DNA of 64,000 nucleotides, taken from assembly GCF_002119685.1 (NCBI RefSeq), contig NZ_CP021108.1, positions 124,001-188,000 of the forward strand. Direction: 5' to 3'. A program made the position numbers and the translations under genes. The DNA is from Bordetella genomosp. 8 (GTDB taxonomy: Bacteria > Pseudomonadota > Gammaproteobacteria > Burkholderiales > Burkholderiaceae_B). Below, piece after piece: positions 8,901 to 16,194 of this stretch (the first letter of the stretch is position 1; each line of letters opens with the position of its first letter). The notes beneath the pieces were generated by a model. It worked only from the letters and a program-made list of their open reading frames with translations. It was not told the origin of the DNA and did not search any database.

Positions 8901-10010
8901 TGACGGCGCGGCCACATAGCTGATTTCCACGCGGTCGCGGGCCGACTCCGGCGTGCCGTGCGTCGACAGCACCGCGCGGCCCTGCGCGTCATAGGCCCAG
9001 CTGTGCGTGCGCAACGGTGGCCTGTCCGGCGCCGTGCGCCATGAAATACCGGTCAGCAGATAGGGATCGCCGCCGTGCAAGCCGGGTTCGTGCGCATATT
9101 CCCTGCGCCAGCCGGCGGGATGGTCGACCGCGACAAGGCGGTAGGCACGGCGGTAGGCACGGCGGTCAGCACGGCGTTCGGGTGGCACATCGTGGGTGTA
9201 GACGTAGGCGCCATAGCGGCTGTCGATGCGGGCCAGGCGGGCGCCCGCGCCGCCCGTTTCGTAGACGAAGCGCAATGCCTCGCCATGCTGATCGACGACC
9301 TCCGTGATGTAGGCGTCCTCGCCTTCGGCGCGTACGATGCGAACATGATCGCCGCCGCGATCGCCGATGCGCGTGAGCCGTCCGCGGCCATCGAAGTCCA
9401 GCACGCGTCCGTTCGCCCAGTGCCAGCGCCAATGCCAGGACGCTGGCGTTGGCAGCGGCATTGGCATCGGCGTCTGCGTGGGCATGGGCGTTGGCGTTCG
9501 CACGGACGCGGACGCAGCCACGGCCATGGCCGCGTCCCGCGCGCCGCCGGCGCGCTCCAGGCGCCCTGTTCCTGGCGCAAGCGGCCGACACGCCGTGGCG
9601 CAATCGAAATCGACGCGGCTGCCGTCGGCCTGCGCGATCTGCACCCGCGTGCCGCCATCGCGCGCATGCAGGCGCGTGTCGTAGGACAAGGTCCACCCGC
9701 GTCCCAGCGGGCCGCCGCGCGGGTCCATCGCGTTGTAGTGCCGCACGATCTCCAGGCCGATGCTGGCGCTCGCGCCGGGAAGGTCCACTTCACGCTGGTA
9801 TTTGTTGCCGGACACCAGATGGATGGGATTGCCCGCGCCCAGGTTCAACGCCGGCGCCGCGCTGCCCTGCGTGGCCACGCCGCCCGCCGGGCACGGCTGG
9901 CCCAGGCGCGATGCGGAGCAAACACCTTCGGCGGCGTCCGTGGCCGAGGCGGACACCGCCATCGATGTGATCATCAACGTGGCGATCGCCACGGTCCTGC
10001 TTCTACCCAT
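5961..10010 (-). CDS. Secreted RHS-repeat protein with C-terminal DUF2235 (Tle1-like) hydrolase
   Basis: A protein of 1349 residues. Residues 1-23 form a Sec signal peptide (MGRSRTVAIATLMITSMAVS, then ASA). Next is a DUF6531-type segment (NPIHLVSGNKYQREVDL), then many RHS/YD repeats (YDAxGRV-type) and the RHS-core terminus (YLEPDP ... HIDPFGL). Directly after, from about residue 990, comes a DUF2235 alpha/beta-hydrolase: FDGTNRD, nucleophile elbow GYSRGAA (Ser near 1070), FDTVAQFG and GAHGDIGGGY (His/Asp near 1207). All motifs of the Tle1 phospholipase family are intact. An AGGAGG site 6 nt before the ATG at 10010 fixes the start. The shell is inferred to encase the hydrolase. No VgrG, PAAR, Tc-toxin partner or immunity-like gene is adjacent. 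Four in-frame short repeats make the length unstable. Confidence 0.88.
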   Translation of the reverse strand: MGRSRTVAIATLMITSMAVSASATDAAEGVCSASRLGQPCPAGGVATQGSAAPALNLGAGNPIHLVSGNKYQREVDLPGASASIGLEIVRHYNAMDPRGGPLGRGWTLSYDTRLHARDGGTRVQIAQADGSRVDFDCATACRPLAPGTGRLERAGGARDAAMAVAASASVRTPTPMPTQTPMPMPLPTPASWHWRWHWANGRVLDFDGRGRLTRIGDRGGDHVRIVRAEGEDAYITEVVDQHGEALRFVYETGGAGARLARIDSRYGAYVYTHDVPPERRADRRAYRRAYRLVAVDHPAGWRREYAHEPGLHGGDPYLLTGISWRTAPDRPPLRTHSWAYDAQGRAVLSTHGTPESARDRVEISYVAAPSASGAIGLTRVHGPSGATDFHTAIRGGRPVLLRVEGAGCPGCAAPGLHAEYDAHGNATRVNELRFIRAADGRLLHLRASRSGWAGLSLTFDAAHPGAPLAAWSSDATGQETRRHDSHGRVTERRYANGDIWRYAYDDDGRPVEVIMHSAAGALRTVVAWHGATPTSIVHPHERETRRHDGQGRLTARIVHRPALQAGDIAYAYREGYRRDDAGRVVRHDLPEGGYLTYAYDASGRVSRVAWHDGDRKQELLRALPAGGYRHGNGLRTRGVARDGALEALVVDDPSAPDRPPVLLQRLRYDAAGRIVDETLRVAGWQGAYGYGRDAQGQLLAATATLRKDGEAEAHHAWRIAWRRTGDAYAVGDDAGTQVHHPRRDASGLPTAHGDLRLRYGPDRRLASVTRGQGGAGAGAGAGADAGAGAVAGVRGRELARYTHNAYGERIRRRADGRTEEYLYASNRLAAIAQPLPAGGVGVTRRFVYAGWVPIAMIVYPQPRPLSSTVRAGAGVNARGRATAAPVFHAIHADAIGLPHAVTDASRRLRWRALWSPTGAVLATDGDLAMPLRQPGHLHDPATGLHDNYLRTYDPRMGHYLEPDPAGPRPDTQAYGYADQQPRRHIDPFGLLLFAFDGTNRDIPARTNVGLMRNWYRDGPIFYHHGPGFTSPRWVDAATAGSAPAILETQWAALLRHVAWNGQAGVAIDLLGYSRGAALALHFSNMIADHYRNGRFWVRDPVQGTVTACADLRFIGLFDTVAQFGFLGSGDADYNFAASAEWRWIAHAIALHEHRAVFPLIVQAERAGTEGTGRTNDTNGANDANSADGTDRTNGTNGRMRVTAPFIGAHGDIGGGYLPRGADADTARPGGDLSDVALAWMLKQAESAGAAFLPPPAAFQRVDNPLLHDERGRRARANNDDRAVGNADGHRVVPYQGLHPQYGDAARAEVEAVIRRVDGWAHGGNPVVGTVDMAAYRAWLRRTLDLDIAH
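6423..6512. repeat. 9-bp coding repeat, 10 units, inside the DUF2235 domain
   Basis: Ten head-to-tail 9-bp units (type GTTGGTGCC / ATTGGTGCC, degenerate). On the coding minus strand they give ten tripeptides of the xT(N/D/G) type (GTE, GTG, RTN, DTN, GAN, DAN, SAD, GTD, RTN, GTN) at about residues 1167-1196. The stretch lies between the hydrolase beta-strand IVQAE and the catalytic His motif, probably as a surface loop. Unit size keeps the reading frame. Confidence 0.9.
7645..7692. repeat. 6-bp coding repeat encoding an Ala-Gly run in the RHS gene
   Basis: Eight 6-bp units (GCCCCG/GCACCA type) that encode an alternating Gly-Ala run (GAGAGAGADAGAGA) at about residues 773-788 of the RHS protein. 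It is in frame and falls between YD repeats, so it probably forms a flexible loop on the shell. Confidence 0.75.
9138..9173. repeat. 12-bp tandem repeat, 3 units, in the RHS gene
   Basis: Three 12-bp units (GCGGTAGGCACG twice, then one with two changes). The minus strand reads them as the repeated tetrapeptide RRAY/RRAD at about residues 280-291. In frame. Confidence 0.8.
9445..9498. repeat. 6-bp coding repeat encoding a Pro-Thr/Met run in the RHS gene
   Basis: Nine degenerate 6-bp units (GGCGTT/GGCATT type) giving alternating Pro-Thr and Pro-Met dipeptides (TPTPMPTQTPMPMPLPTP) at about residues 171-189, just before a WHWRWHW segment of the RHS shell. Confidence 0.75.
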
Positions 10011-10115
10011 GCCGGCCTCCTGCTGTTTCGGCAGGCCCAAGCATGCGATTGGCAGTCTTCCCGCGTTGGGGTAGTGTATGGATTCGTCTCTCGTGTAAGA
10101 CCCTGGAATCACATC

Positions 10116-10466
10116 ATGCTCATCTCGTTCCGCTCGAAAGCCGGCTCGGAAGTGCTAATGCTTTCGGATCACGCCGCACCGCTGCTGAAGGCAGCGGGAA
10201 AGTCCCTGCCCGATGGGTTCCCGGAGCGCGGCGTGTTCACGCCCGACCAGCTGCAACAGGCGATCGCCGGCATCGAAAAGGCGGTGGCGCTGGCGCCGAA
10301 GAATCCGGAAGACCAGGACAAGGACAGCGATCCAGACGCGCCCGCCGCGCATCCGATGTCGCGGCCCGTGGGCCTGCAACAACGTGCCTATCCCTTGCTG
10401 GACCTGCTGAAGAAAGCGCTGGACAAGGGCGTGAACGTCACCTGGGAATCGGCCTCGTCCTGGTAA
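10116..10466 (+). CDS. DUF1840 family protein
   Basis: A 116-residue soluble protein starting MLISFRSKAGSEVLML and ending with a DLLKKALDKGVNVTWES helix, which is the layout of the DUF1840 family of betaproteobacteria. No enzyme motif is visible and the function is unknown. The ATG at 10116 is chosen because the conserved LISFRSKA begins there. It is divergent from the RHS gene, with 105 nt between the starts. Confidence 0.8.
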   Translation: MLISFRSKAGSEVLMLSDHAAPLLKAAGKSLPDGFPERGVFTPDQLQQAIAGIEKAVALAPKNPEDQDKDSDPDAPAAHPMSRPVGLQQRAYPLLDLLKKALDKGVNVTWESASSW

Positions 10467-10492
10467 GCCACGGCGCCCCGCGGCACGGCACC

Positions 10493-10548
10493 AGTGGCAC
10501 GGCACCGGTGGCACGACACAAGTGGCACGACACAAGTGGCACGACACA
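10493..10548. repeat. 14-bp tandem repeat, 4 units, before a small gene
   Basis: Four 14-bp units (consensus AGTGGCACGACACA; the first two carry single changes), with a partial degenerate copy before them. The array fills most of the gap between the DUF1840 gene and the next gene, and ends exactly where that gene's AGGAG ribosome-binding site begins. A change in copy number would alter the leader and not the coding region. Confidence 0.9.
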
Positions 10549-10558
10549 AGGAGCCCCC

Positions 10559-10876
10559 ATGCGCGCAGACGTTTCGATCCTCTACGATGCCCGCCGAGCC
10601 GTCCATCTGGTCGCCCAGGTGGAGCCCACGCCCGACGCCGCGGCGCGCGCGCGTGAATGGTTCGACCATAATTGGGAAGCCCTGGGCTGCGAACCCTTGC
10701 GGCCCAGCGGCAAGGTGCTGCTGCTGGACAAGATACTGGGCGTGGCCGACGCGCTGGGCTACGACCTGCTGGCCGTGGATACCACGCGCGCCCAGGAATT
10801 CGCGCGCCATGCGGCGCTGGCGCTGGGCCGATCGCGCATCACCGTCGATCTGCCCGGGCAGGCCGTGGGTTATTGA
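10559..10876 (+). CDS. Conserved hypothetical protein, 105 aa
   Basis: A 105-residue protein (MRADVSILYDARRAVHLVAQ...) that I do not recognise. It has mixed helix/strand character, no cysteine pair beyond a single GCEP, and no membrane segment. The ATG at 10559 has AGGAG 6 nt upstream. It follows the DUF1840 gene on the same strand and ends 6 nt from the convergent amidase gene. Codon character is like its neighbours, so I take it as real. Confidence 0.65.
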   Translation: MRADVSILYDARRAVHLVAQVEPTPDAAARAREWFDHNWEALGCEPLRPSGKVLLLDKILGVADALGYDLLAVDTTRAQEFARHAALALGRSRITVDLPGQAVGY

Positions 10877-10882
10877 CCCGCC

Positions 10883-12172
10883 TCAGCCCTGCGGCCGCAG
10901 CTTGTCGTGCATCCACTTGGCGATGCTCAGCAGGCGGTGATCGTCGCCCTTGCGACCGACCGCCTGCAAGCCCACGGGCAGCCCGTGTGGCCCCGTGGCG
11001 AAAGGCAGGTGCACGCAGGGCAGGCCGAACATGGTCCAGACCCGGCCGAACAAGGGATCGCCCGTGCCCTGGTCGGCAAAGGGCGCTTCGCCCGGCGCGC
11101 TGGGCGTGAGCAGCACGTCGAATCGGTCGAACCACCCGCTTACACGGCCATAGAGATCCCGCGAACGCTGCAGGTTGGCCTGGTGGCGTGCCTCGTCTAT
11201 CGTATCGCCGCCCTGCAGCAAGGCCAGCAGGCCGGGGCTGATCTGGCTGGCATGGCGTTCGCGTTCCAGGGCCAGCGAGCGCGAGGCCTCGTACGTCATG
11301 ATGTCGGATTGCAGCTGCACCAGTGCGCAGCATTCCGGCGGCAGATCCACTTCCTGCACCACGGCGCGGGCGCGCGCCAGCGTTTCCGTGGCTTGCGCCA
11401 TGGCGTCGCGGGTCTCGGGCAGCGTGTGGCGCCATTGCGGCGTGCGGTAGATGCCGATGCGCGGGGGGCCGTCGTAGTCCAGCCGGCGCAATTCCGGCTT
11501 GCTCATGAGCACGGAGGCCACCAGCGCCGCATCGCCCACCGTGCGCGTCAAACAGCCCACGGTATCCAGCGAAGGCGCCAGGCTCTTCACGCCGTCGCGC
11601 GGAATGCTGCCGAAGCTCGGCTTGAATCCCACCACGCCGCAATAGGCGGCCGGCCGCACGATGGATGCCGCCGTCTGGGTGCCCAGCGCGAAAGGAATCA
11701 TGAAGTCGGCCACCGCGGCCGCCGACCCGCTGGATGAGCCGCCCGGCGTATAGGCGGTGTTGTGCGGGTTGCGCGTCAGCGGCGCCTGGAAGGTGGCGAA
11801 TTCGGTGCTGACCGTTTTACCCGCCACCAGGGCGCCCGCCTGGCGGCAAAGCGTGACCGCGGCCGCATCGGCTTCGGGCCGGTGATCCTTGTAGATCGCC
11901 GATCCATAGGTGGTGGGAAATTCCTGCGTGTCGAAGACGTCCTTGACGCCGAACGGCAGGCCGTGCAGCGGACCCGTGATGGGGCCGTTATCCAGCGCCT
12001 GTGCATGCGCCAGGGCCGCATCCTTGTCCAGCGCAGCCCATGCATGCACGCTGTCGTCGCGTTGTTCGATGCGCGCGAAACAGGCGCGCAACAGTTGTAC
12101 CGCGGACAATTCGCGCCGCTGCAACATACGGACGGCATCCAGCGCCGTCAATCGATTCAAAACCATAGCCAT
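10883..12172 (-). CDS. Amidase (amidase-signature family)
   Basis: A 429-residue cytoplasmic amide hydrolase of the Ser-cisSer-Lys family. The catalytic Lys is in LPFGVKDVFDT (about residue 76), the Gly/Ser-rich signature is YTPGGSSSGSAAAV with the cis-Ser, and the nucleophile Ser is in GTQTAASIVRPAA. The length is that of short members resembling the amidase part of AtzF or GatA-like enzymes. The substrate is not evident. GAGGAAG sits 7 nt before the ATG at 12172. It reads divergently from the LacI-type regulator, across 304 nt. Confidence 0.88.
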   Translation of the reverse strand: MAMVLNRLTALDAVRMLQRRELSAVQLLRACFARIEQRDDSVHAWAALDKDAALAHAQALDNGPITGPLHGLPFGVKDVFDTQEFPTTYGSAIYKDHRPEADAAAVTLCRQAGALVAGKTVSTEFATFQAPLTRNPHNTAYTPGGSSSGSAAAVADFMIPFALGTQTAASIVRPAAYCGVVGFKPSFGSIPRDGVKSLAPSLDTVGCLTRTVGDAALVASVLMSKPELRRLDYDGPPRIGIYRTPQWRHTLPETRDAMAQATETLARARAVVQEVDLPPECCALVQLQSDIMTYEASRSLALERERHASQISPGLLALLQGGDTIDEARHQANLQRSRDLYGRVSGWFDRFDVLLTPSAPGEAPFADQGTGDPLFGRVWTMFGLPCVHLPFATGPHGLPVGLQAVGRKGDDHRLLSIAKWMHDKLRPQG

Positions 12173-12476
12173 TCAATAACTTCCTCGGCGCATGCCGTCC
12201 TTGCAATGGCGCGGCTGCGCATCCTCGCCACAGCGCCACGCCGAGCGGCAGCTGTCCTCCGCCAGCAGCCATTGTGCCAGCCCCATGGGGCCAGACCATT
12301 CGTGTATTCCCGTGGCGGCGCGCCGGAAAGCGCGGTCGCGACGGGGGGGGCTTGCGGGAAGCTGAACAGTCGCCGCGAGGGCGGCATCGGCCGCGCATGC
12401 AACGCTGCGCTGCAATATGGCTGTCATGCGCGGCGCCTAAAGTGAAAACGATTTCAACAAGCAGAGATAGCCGCCC
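12173..12476. other. Intergenic region between amidase and LacI-type regulator
   Basis: 304 bases between two divergent genes. The only clear element is the palindrome at 12443-12456 next to the regulator. An 8-base G run occurs near 12343. Short open frames here lack ribosome-binding sites and family features, so I see no gene. Confidence 0.6.
12443..12456. promoter_or_regulatory. LacI-type operator before the regulator gene
   Basis: The sequence TGAAAACGATTTCA has perfect 5-bp arms (TGAAA/TTTCA) around a central CG pair, the classic symmetry of LacI/PurR/GalR-family operators. It ends 20 nt before the GTG of the LacI-type gene, so it fits autoregulation. A near-copy lies at 18146-18163. 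Confidence 0.75.
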
Positions 12477-13508
12477 GTGGCCAGCAAACCCCTGCACCGG
12501 CCCTCGATTCTGGATATCGCGCGTGACGCCGGTGTGTCACCCGCGACGGTTTCGCGCGCCTTCAACCGCCCGGAGCTCCTGCGGCCGGATACCCTGCGGC
12601 GCATCGAAGCGGTGGCGCGGCAGTTCGGCTTCCGTCCCAACCGCGTGGGCAGCAGCCTGCGTTCGGGCAGCACGCGCACCATAGGCATGGCCTTGCCGAC
12701 GCTGTGCAATCCGGTCTTCGCGGAATGCTTCGAAGGCGCCGAGGCCTGGGCGCACGACAACGGCTACAGCATCATGGTCACCACCACGGGCTATGACGCG
12801 GCACGCGAAGCGGCCGCCGTGCGCAGCCTGCTGGACCACCAGGTGGAAGGCGTGCTGCTGACCGTCACCAACGCCGCGCGCAGCGGCATCCTGCGCGAGC
12901 TGGCGGAAGACGGGCTGCCCTATGTCCTGGCGTACAACGAATCGCCGTCCCACCCCTGCGTATCGGTCGACAACATGGCGGCTGCGCGCGATATGGTGCG
13001 CTGGCTGGCGGACACGGGGCACCGCCGCATCGCGCTGGTGACCGGACCGCTTTCCGCGTCCGACCGCGCGCGGCGGCGTCTGCAGGGCGCGCGGGCGTGC
13101 GCCCGCGAGCTGAGGCTGCCGCAGCCCGTACATCTTTGCATGCCCCTGCATACGGCCGCCGATGCGGACCTGTTGCTGGAGGCCTTGCAGGCGCGTCCCG
13201 CGCCCACCGCGCTGTTCTGTTCCAACGACCTTCTGGCTGCCTCGGTCATCGCCGAACTGCGTGGCCTGGGGCTGCGGGTGCCGGAAGACCTTTCGGTATG
13301 CGGTTTCGACGGCATGCACTTCGCGGCGCTGATGGTGCCGCCGCTGACCACCGTCGAACAACCCAGCCGCGATATCGGCGCGCACGCCTGCGCGCAACTG
13401 CTGGCGCGCCTGCGCGGCGAATCCGCCGCGTCGCTGCGCCTGCCGCACCGCTTGATTACCGGCCGCACCGTGGCGGCCGCTTCTTCCCGTCCTCAGATCA
13501 AGGAATAG
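12477..13508 (+). CDS. LacI-family transcriptional regulator
   Basis: A 343-residue repressor. The N-terminal helix-turn-helix and hinge helix are at residues 9-60 (SILDIARDAGVSPATVSRAF), followed by a periplasmic-binding-protein-like effector domain (about 65-335) with the usual TIGMALPTLCNPVF and STDLLA-like (FCSNDLLAASVIAE) segments. The gene starts with GTG at 12477. The stop is 4 nt from the following solute-binding gene, so regulator and importer form one operon. It probably binds the two matching palindromes at 12443 and 18146. The effector is unknown; by context, a sugar phosphate or glycerol phosphate. Confidence 0.92.
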   Translation: MASKPLHRPSILDIARDAGVSPATVSRAFNRPELLRPDTLRRIEAVARQFGFRPNRVGSSLRSGSTRTIGMALPTLCNPVFAECFEGAEAWAHDNGYSIMVTTTGYDAAREAAAVRSLLDHQVEGVLLTVTNAARSGILRELAEDGLPYVLAYNESPSHPCVSVDNMAAARDMVRWLADTGHRRIALVTGPLSASDRARRRLQGARACARELRLPQPVHLCMPLHTAADADLLLEALQARPAPTALFCSNDLLAASVIAELRGLGLRVPEDLSVCGFDGMHFAALMVPPLTTVEQPSRDIGAHACAQLLARLRGESAASLRLPHRLITGRTVAAASSRPQIKE

Positions 13509-13512
13509 AGTC

Positions 13513-14523
13513 ATGCCGCAACTGTTGAACAAGGCCTTGCGCGCCGCCGTCCTGGCCATGGGGCTGATGGCTGCCGCCGCGCATGCGCAGAACGCCGTCT
13601 GCTACAACTGCCCGCCCGAATGGGCGGACTGGGGCACGCAGCTCAAGGCCATCAAGGACAAGACAGGCATCCAGGTCCCCGGCGACAACAAGAACTCCGG
13701 CCAGGCGCTGGCGTCCCTGGCCGCCGAACGTGCCAATCCGGTGGCCGACGTGGTGTACCTTGGCGTGACCTTCGGCATCCAGGCCGTGCAGGACAAGCTC
13801 GTGCAGGCCTACAAGCCCGCGCATTGGGACGATATTCCCGCCGGCATGAAGGACCCAGACGGCAAATGGTTCGCCATCCATTCGGGCACGTTGGGCTTCA
13901 TGGTCAATGTGGATGCCCTGCACGGCAAGCCGGTGCCGCAATCCTGGCAGGACCTGCTCAAGCCGGAGTACCGGGGCATGGTCGGTTACCTGGATCCGGC
14001 GTCGGCCTTCGTCGGCTACGTCGGCGCGGTCGCGGTCAACCAGGCCCTGGGCGGCAACCTGGACAACTTCGGGCCGGCCCTGGACTGGTTCAGGAAGATG
14101 CGCGCGAACGAACCCATCGTGCCCAAGCAGACCGCTTACGCGCGGGTGCTGTCGGGCGAGATTCCCATCCTGGTGGACTACGACTTCAACGCCTATCGCG
14201 CCAAATACAAGGACGGCGCCAACGTGCAGTTCGTCATCCCCAAGGAAGGCACCATCGCCGTGCCCTATGTGATGAGCCTGGTCTCCAATGCCCCGCACGC
14301 CGACAATGGCCGCAAGGTGCTGGACTTCACGCTGTCCGACCAGGGCCAGGCCATCTGGGCCTATGCCTATCTGCGTCCGGTCCGCGCCAGCGCGGTGTCG
14401 CCCGAAGCGCAGAAGAAATTCCTGCCCGCATCGGAATACGCGCGCGCCGGCACCGTGGACTACGGCAAGATGGCCGCGGTGCAGCGGGCGTTCTCCGAAC
14501 GCTATGCCAAGGAAGTGAACTGA
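13513..14523 (+). CDS. ABC importer solute-binding protein (PotD/SBP_bac_6-like)
   Basis: A 336-residue periplasmic binding protein. The signal peptide is residues 1-25 (cleavage after AHA, then QNAVCYNC). The mature protein has the two-lobed layout of the polyamine/iron/phosphonate-type binding proteins (SGTLGFMVNVDAL, PKEGTIAVPYVMSL). Two cysteines three residues apart at the mature N-terminus are unusual for the family. It is the first transport gene after the LacI-type regulator and precedes two permeases and an ATPase. The ligand is inferred to be an organophosphate from the linked phosphodiesterase, but polyamine, iron or phosphonate cannot be excluded. Confidence 0.85.
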   Translation: MPQLLNKALRAAVLAMGLMAAAAHAQNAVCYNCPPEWADWGTQLKAIKDKTGIQVPGDNKNSGQALASLAAERANPVADVVYLGVTFGIQAVQDKLVQAYKPAHWDDIPAGMKDPDGKWFAIHSGTLGFMVNVDALHGKPVPQSWQDLLKPEYRGMVGYLDPASAFVGYVGAVAVNQALGGNLDNFGPALDWFRKMRANEPIVPKQTAYARVLSGEIPILVDYDFNAYRAKYKDGANVQFVIPKEGTIAVPYVMSLVSNAPHADNGRKVLDFTLSDQGQAIWAYAYLRPVRASAVSPEAQKKFLPASEYARAGTVDYGKMAAVQRAFSERYAKEVN

Positions 14524-14524
14524 C

Positions 14525-15340
14525 ATGGCACGCCGCGGCTGGATGATGTTCGCCGCGCCGGCCGCGGCCTTGTTCCTGGCATTCTGGCTGCTGCCGATGG
14601 CGCGCCTGGCGGCCACCGGGTTCAGCGGGCGTGACGGCGCCAGCGCCTACTGGACCGTCATCACGCATGCGCAGTATTGGCGCAGCCTGTTCAACACCGC
14701 CGCGCTGTCGCTGGCGGCTTCGCTGGCCACGCTGGTGGTGGCCCTGCCGGTGGGTCGCTTCCTGGCGGCGCATCCGCGCTTCGCGGGCCGCGGCCTGCTG
14801 ATGGGCATGCTGACCTTTCCGCTGGCCTTTCCGGGTGTGGTGGTGGGCTTCCTGATCATCCTGCTGGCGGGCCGGCAGGGCGTGGCCAGCACCGTGTCGC
14901 GCTGGCTCACCGGCGAGCCGCTGGTGTTTGCCTATGGCATGGCGGGCTTGTTCCTGGGATACCTGTATTTCTCCCTGCCGCGCACCATCGGCATGGTGAC
15001 GGCGGCCGCGTCGCAGGTCGACCAGGCGATGCTCGAGGCGGCGGGCACGCTGGGCGCCGGGGCGTGGCGCCGATTCATGGACGTGGAGCTGCCCGCCTTG
15101 CGGCCCGCGCTGGCGGCCGCCGGCGCGATGTGCTTCGCCACCAGCATGGGGGCCTTCGGCACGGTCTTTACGCTGGGTACGCAGATCGATGTGCTGCCCG
15201 TCACCATCTACAACGAGTTCACCAACTACGCCAACATCCCTGTCGCCGCCGCCCTGTCCATCGTGCTGGGCGGCGTGACGTGGGCGATCCTGTACGTGGC
15301 GCATAGTCTGTCCGGCGAACGCGCCGGCGCGGGGGCATGA
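14525..15340 (+). CDS. ABC importer permease (PotB-like)
   Basis: A 271-residue inner-membrane permease with about six hydrophobic segments. The EAA loop that docks the ATPase is at about residues 175-195 (EAAGTLGAGAWRRFMDVELP). It starts 1 nt after the binding-protein stop and its TGA overlaps the ATG of the next permease (ATGA), showing tight translational coupling. Confidence 0.9.
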   Translation: MARRGWMMFAAPAAALFLAFWLLPMARLAATGFSGRDGASAYWTVITHAQYWRSLFNTAALSLAASLATLVVALPVGRFLAAHPRFAGRGLLMGMLTFPLAFPGVVVGFLIILLAGRQGVASTVSRWLTGEPLVFAYGMAGLFLGYLYFSLPRTIGMVTAAASQVDQAMLEAAGTLGAGAWRRFMDVELPALRPALAAAGAMCFATSMGAFGTVFTLGTQIDVLPVTIYNEFTNYANIPVAAALSIVLGGVTWAILYVAHSLSGERAGAGA

Positions 15341-16194
15341 TGCGGCCGTCCAAGCTCGAATCCCGCCTGGGACTGGGCACGACCCTGGTCGTCGCCGCGT
15401 TCCTGATCGGCCCTGTCGTCATGTCGGTCCTGGCCGGCCTGACCCGCAATGGCTTCGTCGGACTGTCCAGCGGCCTGACGCTGCGCTGGGTGGCCCAGGT
15501 CTGGGAGCTGTATGCCGACACCGTGTGGCGTTCGCTGGCGGTGGCCGTGACGACGTTGGCGGTCTGCCTGGTCGTCGGCGTGCCCGCCGCCTGGGCCCTG
15601 AGCGCGCATCGTGGCCGCCTCGCGGGTGCTTTCGAAGCCCTGCTGACGCTGCCCGTGGCGGTGCCGGGCCTGGCGACCGCGTTGGCGCTGATCGTCTCCT
15701 GGGGCACCTATGGCGGGCTGCGCGGCAGCGTCGCCTTCATCGTCATCGGCCACGTACTGTTCACGCTGCCTTTCATGGTGCGCGCCGCGCGCGCCAGCAT
15801 GACGCTGGCCGGCCTGGCCGTGCTGGACGAGGCCGCCGCCACGCTGGGCGCCACGCGTGCGCAGCGATTCTTCCACATCGTCGTCCCGAACGCCATGCCC
15901 GGCATCCTGACGGGCGCGCTGACCGTGCTCACGCTGTCGGTGGGCGAATTCAACCTGACCTGGCTGCTGCACACGCCGCTGACCAAGACCTTGCCCGTCG
16001 GCCTGGCCGACAGCTATGCGTCCATGCGTCTGGAAGTGGGCTCCGCCTATACCCTGGTATTCCTGCTGATGATCATGCCTTTGCTGCTGGGCCTGCAATG
16101 GTTCGCCGGGCGCGCGGCGTCCGCCGACGGCGCGGCCGCGCGCCGCCACGCGCCACGCTTGTTTGCCGCAAGCACGACCAAGGAAGCGTCATGA
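15337..16194 (+). CDS. ABC importer permease (PotC-like)
   Basis: A 285-residue second permease subunit with about six membrane segments and an EAA loop (DEAAATLGATRAQRFFHIVVP). It overlaps both neighbours by 4 nt (ATGA junctions at 15337 and 16191). Together with the previous permease it should form the heterodimeric channel of the first importer. Confidence 0.9.
   Translation: MMRPSKLESRLGLGTTLVVAAFLIGPVVMSVLAGLTRNGFVGLSSGLTLRWVAQVWELYADTVWRSLAVAVTTLAVCLVVGVPAAWALSAHRGRLAGAFEALLTLPVAVPGLATALALIVSWGTYGGLRGSVAFIVIGHVLFTLPFMVRAARASMTLAGLAVLDEAAATLGATRAQRFFHIVVPNAMPGILTGALTVLTLSVGEFNLTWLLHTPLTKTLPVGLADSYASMRLEVGSAYTLVFLLMIMPLLLGLQWFAGRAASADGAAARRHAPRLFAASTTKEAS

Noticed and set aside
6939..8903. 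Long plus-strand frame opposite the RHS gene
   Set aside because: Antisense to YD repeats; the composition (Arg/Ala/Gly/Val) and lack of any domain mark it as a shadow.
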